A model generated the notes under the pieces. That model was not told the DNA's origin. It made no database searches and was given only the letters and a program-made list of their open reading frames with translations. Positions 1 to 5,388 of a stretch of 5,388 nt of DNA are shown here, in pieces. The stretch spans positions 1,874 through 7,261 of the forward strand of contig JAUNCB010000049.1 of the NCBI GenBank assembly GCA_030526765.1. The letters are read 5' to 3'. Made by a program: the position numbers and the translations under genes. Source of the stretch: Bacillota bacterium (GTDB lineage: Bacteria; Bacillota; Clostridia; Lachnospirales; Anaerotignaceae). How positions within the stretch are numbered: the stretch's first letter is position 1; each line of letters begins with the position of its first letter.

Positions 1-238
1 GCTCTGTGGCGATCTGCCGCATGGGCAGCATGGTTCTGCCGTCAATGGAAACCGCAGGCATATCCTTGGGCACCATTTTTTCGCCGTCTATTTTCACAAT
101 GATCTCAGGCACATTATAGGCATGATCCTTGCCATTGTAATGCAGATTCATATTGACCCGCTCCGCCGCCGCCGTAACCGTAGACAGCATGATCGCCGCT
201 GCGGTGGTCAGCAGGAGCCGCTTCCAGTTTTTCCTCAT
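1..238 (-). CDS. Secreted stalk-domain (copper amine oxidase N-terminal-like) protein, N-terminal part only
   Basis: The first 79 codons are visible; the gene runs off the left edge. The ATG at 238-236 follows an AGGAGG at 7-nt spacing. Residues 1-25 look like a Sec signal peptide: a basic start (RKNWKR), a hydrophobic core (about 8-22) and a likely AAA cleavage site before E26. The mature part begins with a strand-rich stretch (NMNLHYNGKDHAYNVPEI) and then PAVSIDGRTMLPMRQIATE (61-79), the hallmark of the copper-amine-oxidase-N-like/stalk domain (PF07833), which does not itself imply oxidase activity. In Clostridia this domain often sits at the N-terminus of exported cell-wall proteins, including N-acetylmuramoyl-L-alanine amidases; the catalytic part, if any, is outside the window. 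It has its own promoter and is separated from the upstream operon by a terminator. The domain call is fairly sure; the overall function is unknown. Confidence 0.85.
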   Translation of the reverse strand, partial: MRKNWKRLLLTTAAAIMLSTVTAAAERVNMNLHYNGKDHAYNVPEIIVKIDGEKMVPKDMPAVSIDGRTMLPMRQIATE

Positions 239-245
239 TCACATT

Positions 246-251
246 CCTCCT
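246..251 (-). promoter_or_regulatory. Shine-Dalgarno of the stalk-domain gene
   Basis: A perfect AGGAGG on the minus strand ends 7 nt before the ATG at 238. It fixes the start of the secreted protein, and that start yields a well-formed signal peptide. Confidence 0.85.
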
Positions 252-268
252 GTTCCCAATTATGTAAA

Positions 269-282
269 GTGCCTTACGGCAC
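269..282 (-). promoter_or_regulatory. Small 5'-leader hairpin with GNRA tetraloop
   Basis: On the minus strand the sequence GTGCC-GTAA-GGCAC forms a perfect 5-bp stem closed by a C-G pair around GUAA, a GNRA-type loop. It lies between the predicted transcription start (about 293) and the Shine-Dalgarno (251-246) of the stalk-domain gene. There is no U-tract after it, so it is not an intrinsic terminator. An mRNA-stabilising or protein-binding role is possible but is inference; a stem this short can also arise by chance. Confidence 0.4.
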
Positions 283-292
283 AGATTCTCTC

Positions 293-330
293 AGAATATT
301 AGTATATCAAATTTTGTCGAAAAAAAAAGA
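293..330 (-). promoter_or_regulatory. Probable sigma-A promoter of the stalk-domain gene
   Basis: The minus strand carries TGATATACT at 309-301, an extended -10 (TGn plus TATACT, 5 of 6 to consensus), with a T-rich stretch upstream (328-321). The hexamer 17-18 nt upstream is a poor -35 (CTTTTT or TCTTTT), which suits an extended -10 promoter. An alternative overlapping pair is TCGACA at 320-315 and TATTCT at 298-293, 16 nt apart. Either would start transcription about 50 nt upstream of the ATG. It sits just downstream of the operon terminator, consistent with an independent transcription unit. Confidence 0.6.
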
Positions 331-366
331 TTCTTTCCCATATTGAAAGAAATTCTTAATTTTTAC

Positions 367-411
367 AAAAAAAGAGCATTCTGCCGTAAAATACCGGCAG
401 AACGCTCTTTT
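367..411 (-). terminator. Intrinsic terminator of the operon ending with the Lon-like gene
   Basis: On the minus strand, arms 407-395 and 386-374 form a 13-bp stem: GAGC, then one G-U pair (403 with 378), then TTCTGCCG paired with CGGCAGAA, around an 8-nt loop (394-387). The flanking A4 (411-408) and U-run can extend the pairing. The stem is followed by seven T (373-367). It begins about 30 nt after the Lon-like stop codon. Read on the plus strand, the same stem has an A-C mismatch and only four T after it, so it is best assigned to minus-strand transcription. Confidence 0.92.
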
Positions 412-441
412 CTCATCTATTCCGTTTTGATCCCTTTTCCG

Positions 442-2844
442 TTATTCTACATCGGAGGCACTCTGATGAAATGCCTTCAGTTTTTTCATTACTCTTCCAT
501 GAATGGAGTTCGGCGGGAAATTGCCTGCCTTGTTTTTCTTCCCTGCAGGTGTACCCATCAGCAGCTCCATCCCTTCCTCGATACGGGTGATGGGGTAAAT
601 ATGGAAGACACCATTTTTCACCGCTTCCACCACCTCATCCTTCAGCACCAGATCCTTCACATTGGATACAGGGATGATCACACCCTGTTTTCCCGTCAGC
701 CCCCGTTTCCTGCACAGATCGAAAAAGCCTTCGATCTTATGGGTCACACCACCGATGGCCTGAATTTCGCCCTTCTGGTTCACAGAACCCGTCACCGCCA
801 GATCCTGACGGATGGGCAGCTCTGCCAGAGAGGACAGAATACAGTACAGCTCCGTGGAGGAGGCACTGTCCCCGTCAATACCGTTATAATTCTGTTCGAA
901 GCAGACACGACAGGAAAGAGAGAGGGGGAATTTCTGCGCATAGGTCTGCCCCAGAAAGCCCGTAATGATCTGCACGCCCTTATCATGGGTCTGTCCGCTG
1001 AGGCGGGCTTCCTTTTCAATATTGACGATACCGGATTTTCCCACATAGGTGGTCGCTGTGATACGGGAGGGATTGCCGAAGGCATAGCTGCCCATATCCA
1101 GCACTGCCAGCCCGTTGATCTGACCGATCTCCTCGCCGTCGGTATCGATCATGATCACATCCTCCTCCAGCATTTCATCCAACTTTTCTTCATACAGCTT
1201 CAGTCTGTCTTCCTTTTCCGCAATGGTTTTTCGGATATGAGCAGCCGTCACCATTTCCGCCCCCTCCAGCTTCGCCCATGTAACGGCTTCACAAAGGATC
1301 TCCGCCAGATGGTTGAAGCGGGTGGACAGCTTATCCTGCCGTTCCGCAGAGCGGGAAGAATATTCCACAATAGAGCAAACTGCGCTCACATCAAATTCCA
1401 TGGTCTTTTCCCGTTCCACAAAGCGCTTGATAAACTGAGCAAGCTTCCCGATGTTTTCATCGGTGCGGGGCATTTCATAATCAAAATCCGCCCGTATTTT
1501 AAAGAACTTATCAAACTCCTCATCATACTGCTCCAGCACATCATAATAATAGCTGCTGCCAATCATGATGACCTTGATTTTTGCAGGAATGGGCTCCGGC
1601 TTCAGCGTAGGTGCCATCACTGCCCCCAGCTGCTCCCGAATGGAGTCCATATTGATCTCCTTCGTTTTGATGACACGACGCAGTGCCTCCCACGCCTGCG
1701 GCATGGAAAGAATATCCTGCGCCTGCACGATCAGATAGCCGCCGTTTGCCTGATGGAACAGCCCGCTTTTGATCTTCATGAAATCTGTGGTCAGATTACC
1801 GAATTCACTGTCATATTCCACCTCGCCCACCAGATTGCTGTAGGAGGGATTAAAGGTTACCACAACGGGTGCCCCCTTGGATTTGGAATGATCCACGATC
1901 AGATTCACCTTATATTTCAGGGTCACATCCTCCACAGGCTTTTTCGCCAGCATGGGCAGCAGGGATGCCAGCCCTTCCTCGCCTTCCTCCTCTTCCTCAA
2001 CGAACTGGCTGATGTTTTCCAGCACATCCTCCTGCACATCCTGAATATAGGAAAGCACCCTTTCGTACTGCTGATATTTCTCCTGCACCTCATTCACATG
2101 ATGGCCGATGGCAAACATTCCTGTTTTATAATCCAGCTGATCCATCTGCTTTTTGGATTCCTTATCCAGATCCCGCAGTTCCCGCATGATGGAGCCCGCC
2201 TTTTCCTGCAGCAGCTGGGAGTTTCTCTCGATCACATCCTTCGCTTCCTCGCTCAGATCGTCAAACTCCTCTTCTCCCACTGCCTTGCCGTCCACCACAG
2301 GCATAAAAAACACACCGGAATTGGTGGTTTTCACCTGAAAATCATGCTGCTCCGCCACCGCACTCATTTCCGCCATCAGTCCGTCTCTTTTCTCATCAAA
2401 GGAACGCTCCAGCGCGATCTTCTGGGCATCATATTCCTCTGTACGGAAGGCCTTCTGCAGTTCTGTCTTAAACAGCTGCACCAGCTCCGTCATATCCTCC
2501 TTGAACCGCTTCCCCTGTCCCGCTTCAAAGCGCAGTGCCTGCGGGCTTCTGGGATTCTGAAAATTATAAACATAACACCAGTCGTGGGGTACAGCCTCCG
2601 TTTCCGCCTGTTTCTCCGTGCTGCTGCGGACATAGGTGGTCTTGCCTGTGCCGGAAGGGCCTGCCATATAGATATTATAGCCCTTCATTTTCACAGCCAG
2701 CCCGAAATCAAAGGCACGCAGTGCCCGCTCCTGCCCGATGACCCCCTCCAGCGGAGACAGTTCTGCCGTTGTCTGAAAGGAAAAATCCCCGGGAACGCAT
2801 CCTCTTTTCAGTTGGGTATATTCCAGCTCGTATGGTTTTACCAT
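442..2844 (-). CDS. Lon-family ATP-dependent serine protease, LonB/YcbZ type (AAA+ plus Lon S16 domain)
   Basis: This 800-residue cytosolic protein has no membrane segment and no classical Lon N-terminal substrate domain. Numbered from the 2844 start, it has a Walker A GPSGTGKT at 62-69, then a long helical, partly coiled-coil insertion (about 105-290) ending in an acidic run (283-290), then ANGGYLIVQAQDIL (366-379), the Walker B position without the usual Asp-Glu pair. A sensor-1-like stretch follows near 425-434. The C-terminal protease domain (about 575-755) has DGDSAS with catalytic Ser660 and GGVTHK with Lys703. Their 43-residue spacing equals that of the Ser/Lys dyad of E. coli Lon. The architecture fits COG1067 proteins such as E. 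coli YcbZ, which unfold and degrade proteins using ATP; substrates here are unknown. The in-frame ATG at 2853 touches the Shine-Dalgarno, so the ATG at 2844 is preferred. It is the last gene before the terminator and probably belongs to the tsa operon. Confidence 0.93.
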   Translation of the reverse strand: MVKPYELEYTQLKRGCVPGDFSFQTTAELSPLEGVIGQERALRAFDFGLAVKMKGYNIYMAGPSGTGKTTYVRSSTEKQAETEAVPHDWCYVYNFQNPRSPQALRFEAGQGKRFKEDMTELVQLFKTELQKAFRTEEYDAQKIALERSFDEKRDGLMAEMSAVAEQHDFQVKTTNSGVFFMPVVDGKAVGEEEFDDLSEEAKDVIERNSQLLQEKAGSIMRELRDLDKESKKQMDQLDYKTGMFAIGHHVNEVQEKYQQYERVLSYIQDVQEDVLENISQFVEEEEEGEEGLASLLPMLAKKPVEDVTLKYKVNLIVDHSKSKGAPVVVTFNPSYSNLVGEVEYDSEFGNLTTDFMKIKSGLFHQANGGYLIVQAQDILSMPQAWEALRRVIKTKEINMDSIREQLGAVMAPTLKPEPIPAKIKVIMIGSSYYYDVLEQYDEEFDKFFKIRADFDYEMPRTDENIGKLAQFIKRFVEREKTMEFDVSAVCSIVEYSSRSAERQDKLSTRFNHLAEILCEAVTWAKLEGAEMVTAAHIRKTIAEKEDRLKLYEEKLDEMLEEDVIMIDTDGEEIGQINGLAVLDMGSYAFGNPSRITATTYVGKSGIVNIEKEARLSGQTHDKGVQIITGFLGQTYAQKFPLSLSCRVCFEQNYNGIDGDSASSTELYCILSSLAELPIRQDLAVTGSVNQKGEIQAIGGVTHKIEGFFDLCRKRGLTGKQGVIIPVSNVKDLVLKDEVVEAVKNGVFHIYPITRIEEGMELLMGTPAGKKNKAGNFPPNSIHGRVMKKLKAFHQSASDVE

Positions 2845-2853
2845 TCTTTTCAT

Positions 2854-2859
2854 CTCCTT
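2854..2859 (-). promoter_or_regulatory. Shine-Dalgarno that decides the start of the Lon-like gene
   Basis: AAGGAG on the minus strand directly abuts the upstream ATG (2853-2851, spacing 0) but lies 9 nt before the next in-frame ATG (2844-2842). Normal spacing favours the second ATG, giving 800 rather than 803 residues. Confidence 0.7.
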
Positions 2860-2934
2860 TTTGCAGAAAACGCCGAGAATCCTTCCATCCCCGACGTTTC
2901 ACTCCTTCTTTCTTTTCGATTGGGAAGACTTGCC

Positions 2935-3390
2935 TTATTCCTCACCCTCGGAAAAATATTTCCACATGATGATGGCATCCTCCTTGGTATCCGGATAGTA
3001 ATTCTTCCGAATCCCCTCCGCCCGAAAACCATATTTATGATACAACGCCTGAGCGGGCGCATTGCCCATGCGTACCTCCAGTGTCATACCGTACATTTTT
3101 CTTTCCTCTGCAACAGCGATCAGATGATCCATCAGCATACTGCCCACACCACGGCAGCGGGCTTCCTCTAGCACCCCAACATTGGTGATATGTCCTTCCA
3201 CCACAACGTGCCACATGCCCGCATAGCCGATGATCTTTCCGTCCTCAACGGCAACGAAATAGACCGCCATGCTGTTTTCCTTTACTTCTCTTTCAAAATC
3301 GGCACGGGTCCAGGGAATGGAAAAGGTCGCCTCCTCCAGTTCCAGCACACCGTCAATATGCGCCTCCGTCATCGGAATGATCTCGATCAT
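2935..3390 (-). CDS. rimI: Ribosomal protein alanine N-acetyltransferase RimI (GNAT family)
   Basis: RimI transfers an acetyl group from acetyl-CoA to the N-terminal alanine of a protein, classically ribosomal protein S18. The 151 residues match the family's usual length (about 150). Visible features are the N-terminal EEATFSIPW motif (19-27), the acetyl-CoA-binding loop R78-x-x-G81-x-G83, and LEVRMGNAPAQALYHKYGF (104-122). That last segment aligns with E. coli RimI so that Glu105 is the expected general base and Tyr117 the general acid. A perfect AAGGAGG (3404-3398) lies 7 nt before the ATG. The start overlaps the tsaB stop by 4 nt (ATGA), so translation is probably coupled to tsaB. In Firmicutes rimI commonly lies with tsaB and tsaE. 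Activity on S18 is inferred from the family; some homologues acetylate other proteins. Confidence 0.95.
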   Translation of the reverse strand: MIEIIPMTEAHIDGVLELEEATFSIPWTRADFEREVKENSMAVYFVAVEDGKIIGYAGMWHVVVEGHITNVGVLEEARCRGVGSMLMDHLIAVAEERKMYGMTLEVRMGNAPAQALYHKYGFRAEGIRKNYYPDTKEDAIIMWKYFSEGEE

Positions 3391-4097
3391 TTTTCTTCCT
3401 CCTTCGCCAGACGCTCTTCTCTTTCTCTTTCCGCCTGTGATTTCCGCAGATAGATCAGTTCAAAATCATCGCCGCTTTTCGCCTGGCCCTCCTCTGCCAG
3501 AAGTCTGCCAAGGGCTGCCACGGATGCCGCCCGCTGCAGGTTGCAATGGGCAGGGGCGAACAGAAATCTTTCATTCTCCTCCAGTCTCGCCCGATGCACA
3601 GGCACGCCGTCGCCCAGAAAGATCACCTCATGCTCCAGCATTTCGGCAATTTCAATGATCCGCTCCACCGATTCCGCCATGTGGTCTGTCAGACGGATCA
3701 GTCTGCCGTTTTCCCACATATAGAAGGCTGCATAAACCTGATTCCTTCTGGCGTCCATGATGGGACAGATAAATTTCCCCGTTTCAAACACATTATATGC
3801 CAGTGCATCCAATGTGGGCACAGCCACCAGCGGCTTGTCCAGCGCCAGCGCAAAGCCCTTTGCCGTTGCCGCACCGATCCTGAGCCCTGTAAAGGAGCCG
3901 GGCCCCGCCGCACAGGCAATGCAGTCGATGGATGCCTTATCCGTTTCCGATCGTTCGATGATCTCTGCGATCATGGGCATGATGGTCTGACTGTGGGTCA
4001 GCTTGTAATTCAGTGTAAATTCCGCAATGAGCCTGTCATCCTCCAGCAATGCCGCACTGGCAGTCTGCCCTGTGGTATCGATACCCAAAATCTTCAT
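3387..4097 (-). CDS. tsaB: tRNA threonylcarbamoyladenosine (t6A) biosynthesis protein TsaB
   Basis: TsaB (YeaZ) is the ASKHA-fold partner that dimerises with TsaD and, with TsaE, transfers threonylcarbamoyl from threonylcarbamoyl-AMP to A37 of ANN-decoding tRNAs. The 236 residues show the N-terminal phosphate-loop-like ILGIDTT (3-9), THSQ (34-37), the TsaB signature GPGSFTGLRIG (65-75), PIMDARRNQVYAAFY (112-126) and the terminal YLRKSQAE (216-223). A strongly charged tail follows (224-236), and its last codons carry the rimI Shine-Dalgarno. The frame stays open upstream to 4214, but that extension lies inside tsaE and reads as non-protein-like sequence. The ATG at 4097 has AGGAGG 7 nt upstream and gives the conserved N-terminus. 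It overlaps the tsaE stop by 4 nt and the rimI start by 4 nt. Confidence 0.96.
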   Translation of the reverse strand: MKILGIDTTGQTASAALLEDDRLIAEFTLNYKLTHSQTIMPMIAEIIERSETDKASIDCIACAAGPGSFTGLRIGAATAKGFALALDKPLVAVPTLDALAYNVFETGKFICPIMDARRNQVYAAFYMWENGRLIRLTDHMAESVERIIEIAEMLEHEVIFLGDGVPVHRARLEENERFLFAPAHCNLQRAASVAALGRLLAEEGQAKSGDDFELIYLRKSQAEREREERLAKEEEK

Positions 4098-4531
4098 CTT
4101 TCCCCCTCCTGTCTGACGGTGATCACCCGATAATCGTCTTCTCTGGTGTAATCTCTTTCTACTTTGATCCAGATGGCATCGGCAGGAATCAGTTCCTGCA
4201 CCAGCTCTGCCCATTCCACCAGACAGACGCCTTCTCCGTAAAAATAATCCTCATAGCCTGTATCGTCCATTTCCTCCAGACAGGAAATGCGGTACACATC
4301 AAAATGGTACAGGGGCAGTCTGCCTTCATATTCATTGATGATCGTAAAGGTCGGGCTTGTTACATGCTCCGCAATATCCAGCCCCTTCGCAAAGCCCTTT
4401 GTAAATACGGTCTTTCCTGCACCCAGATCTCCGTTGAGGCAGTACACCTGCCCCGCTGCAGCCGCTCTGCCCAGTTTTTCTCCCAGCGCCTCTGTTTCCG
4501 CCGGGCTGTAGGTTTCTATTCTATCCTTCAT
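4094..4531 (-). CDS. tsaE: tRNA t6A biosynthesis ATPase TsaE (YjeE/YdiB family)
   Basis: TsaE is a small P-loop ATPase that binds the TsaB-TsaD complex and is needed for its turnover in t6A37 synthesis. Numbered from the ATG at 4531 (145 residues, usual family length about 140-160), the protein has ETEALGEKLG (12-21), a Walker A GDLGAGKT (34-41, Lys40), TSPTFTIINEYEG (58-70) with the conserved switch threonines, LYHFDVYRI (74-82), and VCLVEWAE (102-109) near the C-terminal half. All are family hallmarks. An in-frame ATG at 4540 would add three residues, but AAGG (4544-4541) abuts it, while the ATG at 4531 is 9 nt away; the choice is not certain. The stop overlaps the tsaB start (ATGA). An unknown gene ends less than 20 nt upstream, so tsaE is probably internal to an operon. 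Confidence 0.95.
   Translation of the reverse strand: MKDRIETYSPAETEALGEKLGRAAAAGQVYCLNGDLGAGKTVFTKGFAKGLDIAEHVTSPTFTIINEYEGRLPLYHFDVYRISCLEEMDDTGYEDYFYGEGVCLVEWAELVQELIPADAIWIKVERDYTREDDYRVITVRQEGER
4105..4110 (-). promoter_or_regulatory. Shine-Dalgarno of tsaB, inside the 3' end of tsaE
   Basis: AGGAGG on the minus strand lies 7 nt before the ATG at 4097 and within the codons for the last residues of TsaE (QEGER). It selects 4097 rather than the upstream in-frame ATG at 4214 as the tsaB start. Confidence 0.85.
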
Positions 4532-4549
4532 TTCATTCATCCTTATTCG

Positions 4550-5388
4550 TTAATAAATTGCATTGACACCCTCATCCAGCATGGTCACACCCTCGCCGTC
4601 ATAATAGCCCAGATCGAAGGTCTGCTCCTGATCATCATAGTGATAAAGCAGCTGCAGTCTGCCAAAGCCCTCATACTGGTAGCTGCTGATGCCGCCGTCC
4701 ACAGTCACGGGCTCGCCCTCGCCGTCCCAGTGCTGCATCATTCCGACACCGTCCTCCACACCGAGATTTCTGATGTAATAAACCCGATTCATATCCTCTG
4801 CAAAGGTGGTATCCGTCACATCATTGATCTCACCACCGTCATGGATCCGCAGAACACCCACACCGTTTTCATCCTCACAGAAATAGCCCAGTGTGCCATC
4901 CTCGCTCAGGAAGCCGAAATCCAGCACATTTTCTGCCACAAGCTCCGCCTGATTGGTGCCGTCCAGCTTCATCAGCATCAGATCCCGCTCCACATCCGCA
5001 TCGGATTCCACAGTCAGATATGCTGCCCATCTGTTATCCTTGGACACCTTCACCGTATTCGCCAGAACACCGCCGTCCATCACGGCAAAGTTGCCGCCGC
5101 AATCCGTCAGAAATGCTTCCAGTCCGCCGTAATTGAGGAACATATAATAAATCATTTCCACCATTTCCAGACCGCCGCTGATCAGAGAAAGATGGATCGG
5201 CTCAAAGTCTCTTGCCTTATAGCCGGTAACCATGTTTCCATCTCGCTCCAGCGCCACCGCAGAAACCACATGATCCTCCAGCAGCACACTTTCTCCGTCG
5301 GAATAGAGATAGTATTCCATCATCATGGGCTGGATGCCTTTTCCCGCTTCTGCCGCTTCTCTGATCTTATCCCGCTGCAGCTTCGCTT
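4550..5388 (-). CDS. Unrecognised acidic protein with beta-propeller-like repeats, C-terminal part
   Basis: The reading frame is open to the right edge; codons upstream of the first ATG cluster (5326-5318) read AKLQRDKIREAAEAGKGIQP, which looks like coding sequence, so the true start is probably outside the window. I do not recognise a family with certainty. Counting from the ATG at 5326, residues 94-253 form about four imperfect units of roughly 40 residues (94-133, 134-172, 173-211, 212-253). They share a pattern: an acidic or Ser-Asp turn, an aromatic strand (AAYLTV, LGYFCE, VYYIRN, LLYHYD), an acidic loop, and a second strand ending in DG or DGEG (DGG in the second). This resembles TolB/WD-like beta-propeller blades and the repeat proteins of Clostridia often annotated as DUF5050 or zinc-ribbon proteins. 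Those usually have an N-terminal membrane segment, which cannot be seen here. No catalytic motif is visible. It ends just before tsaE and is probably co-transcribed with it. Confidence 0.8.
   Translation of the reverse strand, partial: AKLQRDKIREAAEAGKGIQPMMMEYYLYSDGESVLLEDHVVSAVALERDGNMVTGYKARDFEPIHLSLISGGLEMVEMIYYMFLNYGGLEAFLTDCGGNFAVMDGGVLANTVKVSKDNRWAAYLTVESDADVERDLMLMKLDGTNQAELVAENVLDFGFLSEDGTLGYFCEDENGVGVLRIHDGGEINDVTDTTFAEDMNRVYYIRNLGVEDGVGMMQHWDGEGEPVTVDGGISSYQYEGFGRLQLLYHYDDQEQTFDLGYYDGEGVTMLDEGVNAIY

Noticed and set aside
2708..2902. 64-codon minus-strand frame starting at a GTG beside AAGGAG (2907-2902)
   Set aside because: The GTG overlaps the Shine-Dalgarno itself, and most of the frame lies in the wrong register of the well-supported Lon-like gene; the peptide has no recognisable features.
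343..3171. A 942-codon open frame on the plus strand, antisense to the Lon-like gene and part of rimI
   Set aside because: It is codon-aligned with both minus-strand genes, so its stops would require TTA, CTA or TCA codons in them. The Lon-like gene uses none of these, preferring CTG-type Leu and TCC/AGC-type Ser codons. The frame closes exactly at a CTA leucine codon in rimI. The translation is rich in His, Leu and Arg with no domain, as expected of a codon-bias shadow, and it starts next to a terminator.
3190..4133. Several plus-strand frames of 60-195 codons opposite rimI and tsaB
   Set aside because: They are antisense to strongly supported conserved genes and have low-complexity or His/Cys/Pro-rich translations; I saw no convincing start signal for any of them.
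4098..4214. In-frame N-terminal extension of tsaB to an ATG at 4214
   Set aside because: It lies wholly inside tsaE, reads as Arg/Gly/Gln-rich non-conserved sequence, and the ATG at 4097 has a perfect Shine-Dalgarno and the conserved family N-terminus.
5318..5326. Three consecutive ATG codons as the start of the unknown upstream gene
   Set aside because: The frame stays open with coding-like codons to the window edge, and only a weak AAAAGG about 10 nt upstream is present. An internal Met-Met-Met is more likely, though a start here is not excluded.
1..5388. CRISPR arrays, insertion sequences, tRNA or rRNA genes, toxin-antitoxin or defence modules
   Set aside because: No direct-repeat array, transposase-like product, terminal inverted repeats, tRNA-like cloverleaf or defence-gene motif was seen on either strand by eye. 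All sizeable gaps are under 210 nt and are accounted for by the terminator, promoter and leader.

Overview
All recognisable genes lie on the minus strand, so the window reads right to left. Gene content suggests a Gram-positive, low-to-moderate-GC bacterium of the Clostridia, perhaps a Lachnospiraceae-like lineage. The evidence is a tsaE-tsaB-rimI gene order typical of Firmicutes, a soluble LonB-type protease of the clostridial kind, strong AGGAGG ribosome binding sites, and a secreted protein with a copper-amine-oxidase-N-like (stalk) domain. The lineage is inferred from content and style, not from a search.

Layout from upstream to downstream: (1) 5388-4550 is the C-terminal part of an unrecognised acidic protein with about four 40-residue beta-propeller-like repeats; its start is outside the window. 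(2) 4531-4094 is tsaE, the ATPase of tRNA t6A synthesis. (3) 4097-3387 is tsaB, the t6A scaffold subunit. (4) 3390-2935 is rimI, a GNAT N-acetyltransferase. (5) 2844-442 is a Lon-family ATP-dependent protease of the LonB/YcbZ type. (6) 411-367 is a strong intrinsic terminator. (7) 238-1 is the N-terminus of a secreted stalk-domain protein with its own promoter and leader, cut by the window edge.

tsaE/tsaB and tsaB/rimI each overlap by 4 nt (ATGA), and each downstream Shine-Dalgarno lies inside the upstream gene's last codons, so these three genes are probably translationally coupled. The gap between the upstream unknown gene and tsaE is under 20 nt, and I see no terminator or clear promoter in the 90-nt gap between rimI and the Lon-like gene. 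The simplest reading is one operon of at least five genes ending at the terminator near 390. TsaE and TsaB serve universal t6A37 tRNA modification together with TsaD, which is not in the window. RimI acetylates protein N-termini, classically ribosomal protein S18.

No mobile element, CRISPR array, tRNA or rRNA was seen. The window looks mostly like conserved housekeeping chromosome. The least explained parts are the repeat protein upstream of tsaE and the small structured leader of the stalk-domain gene. I do not see a convincing new biological system.
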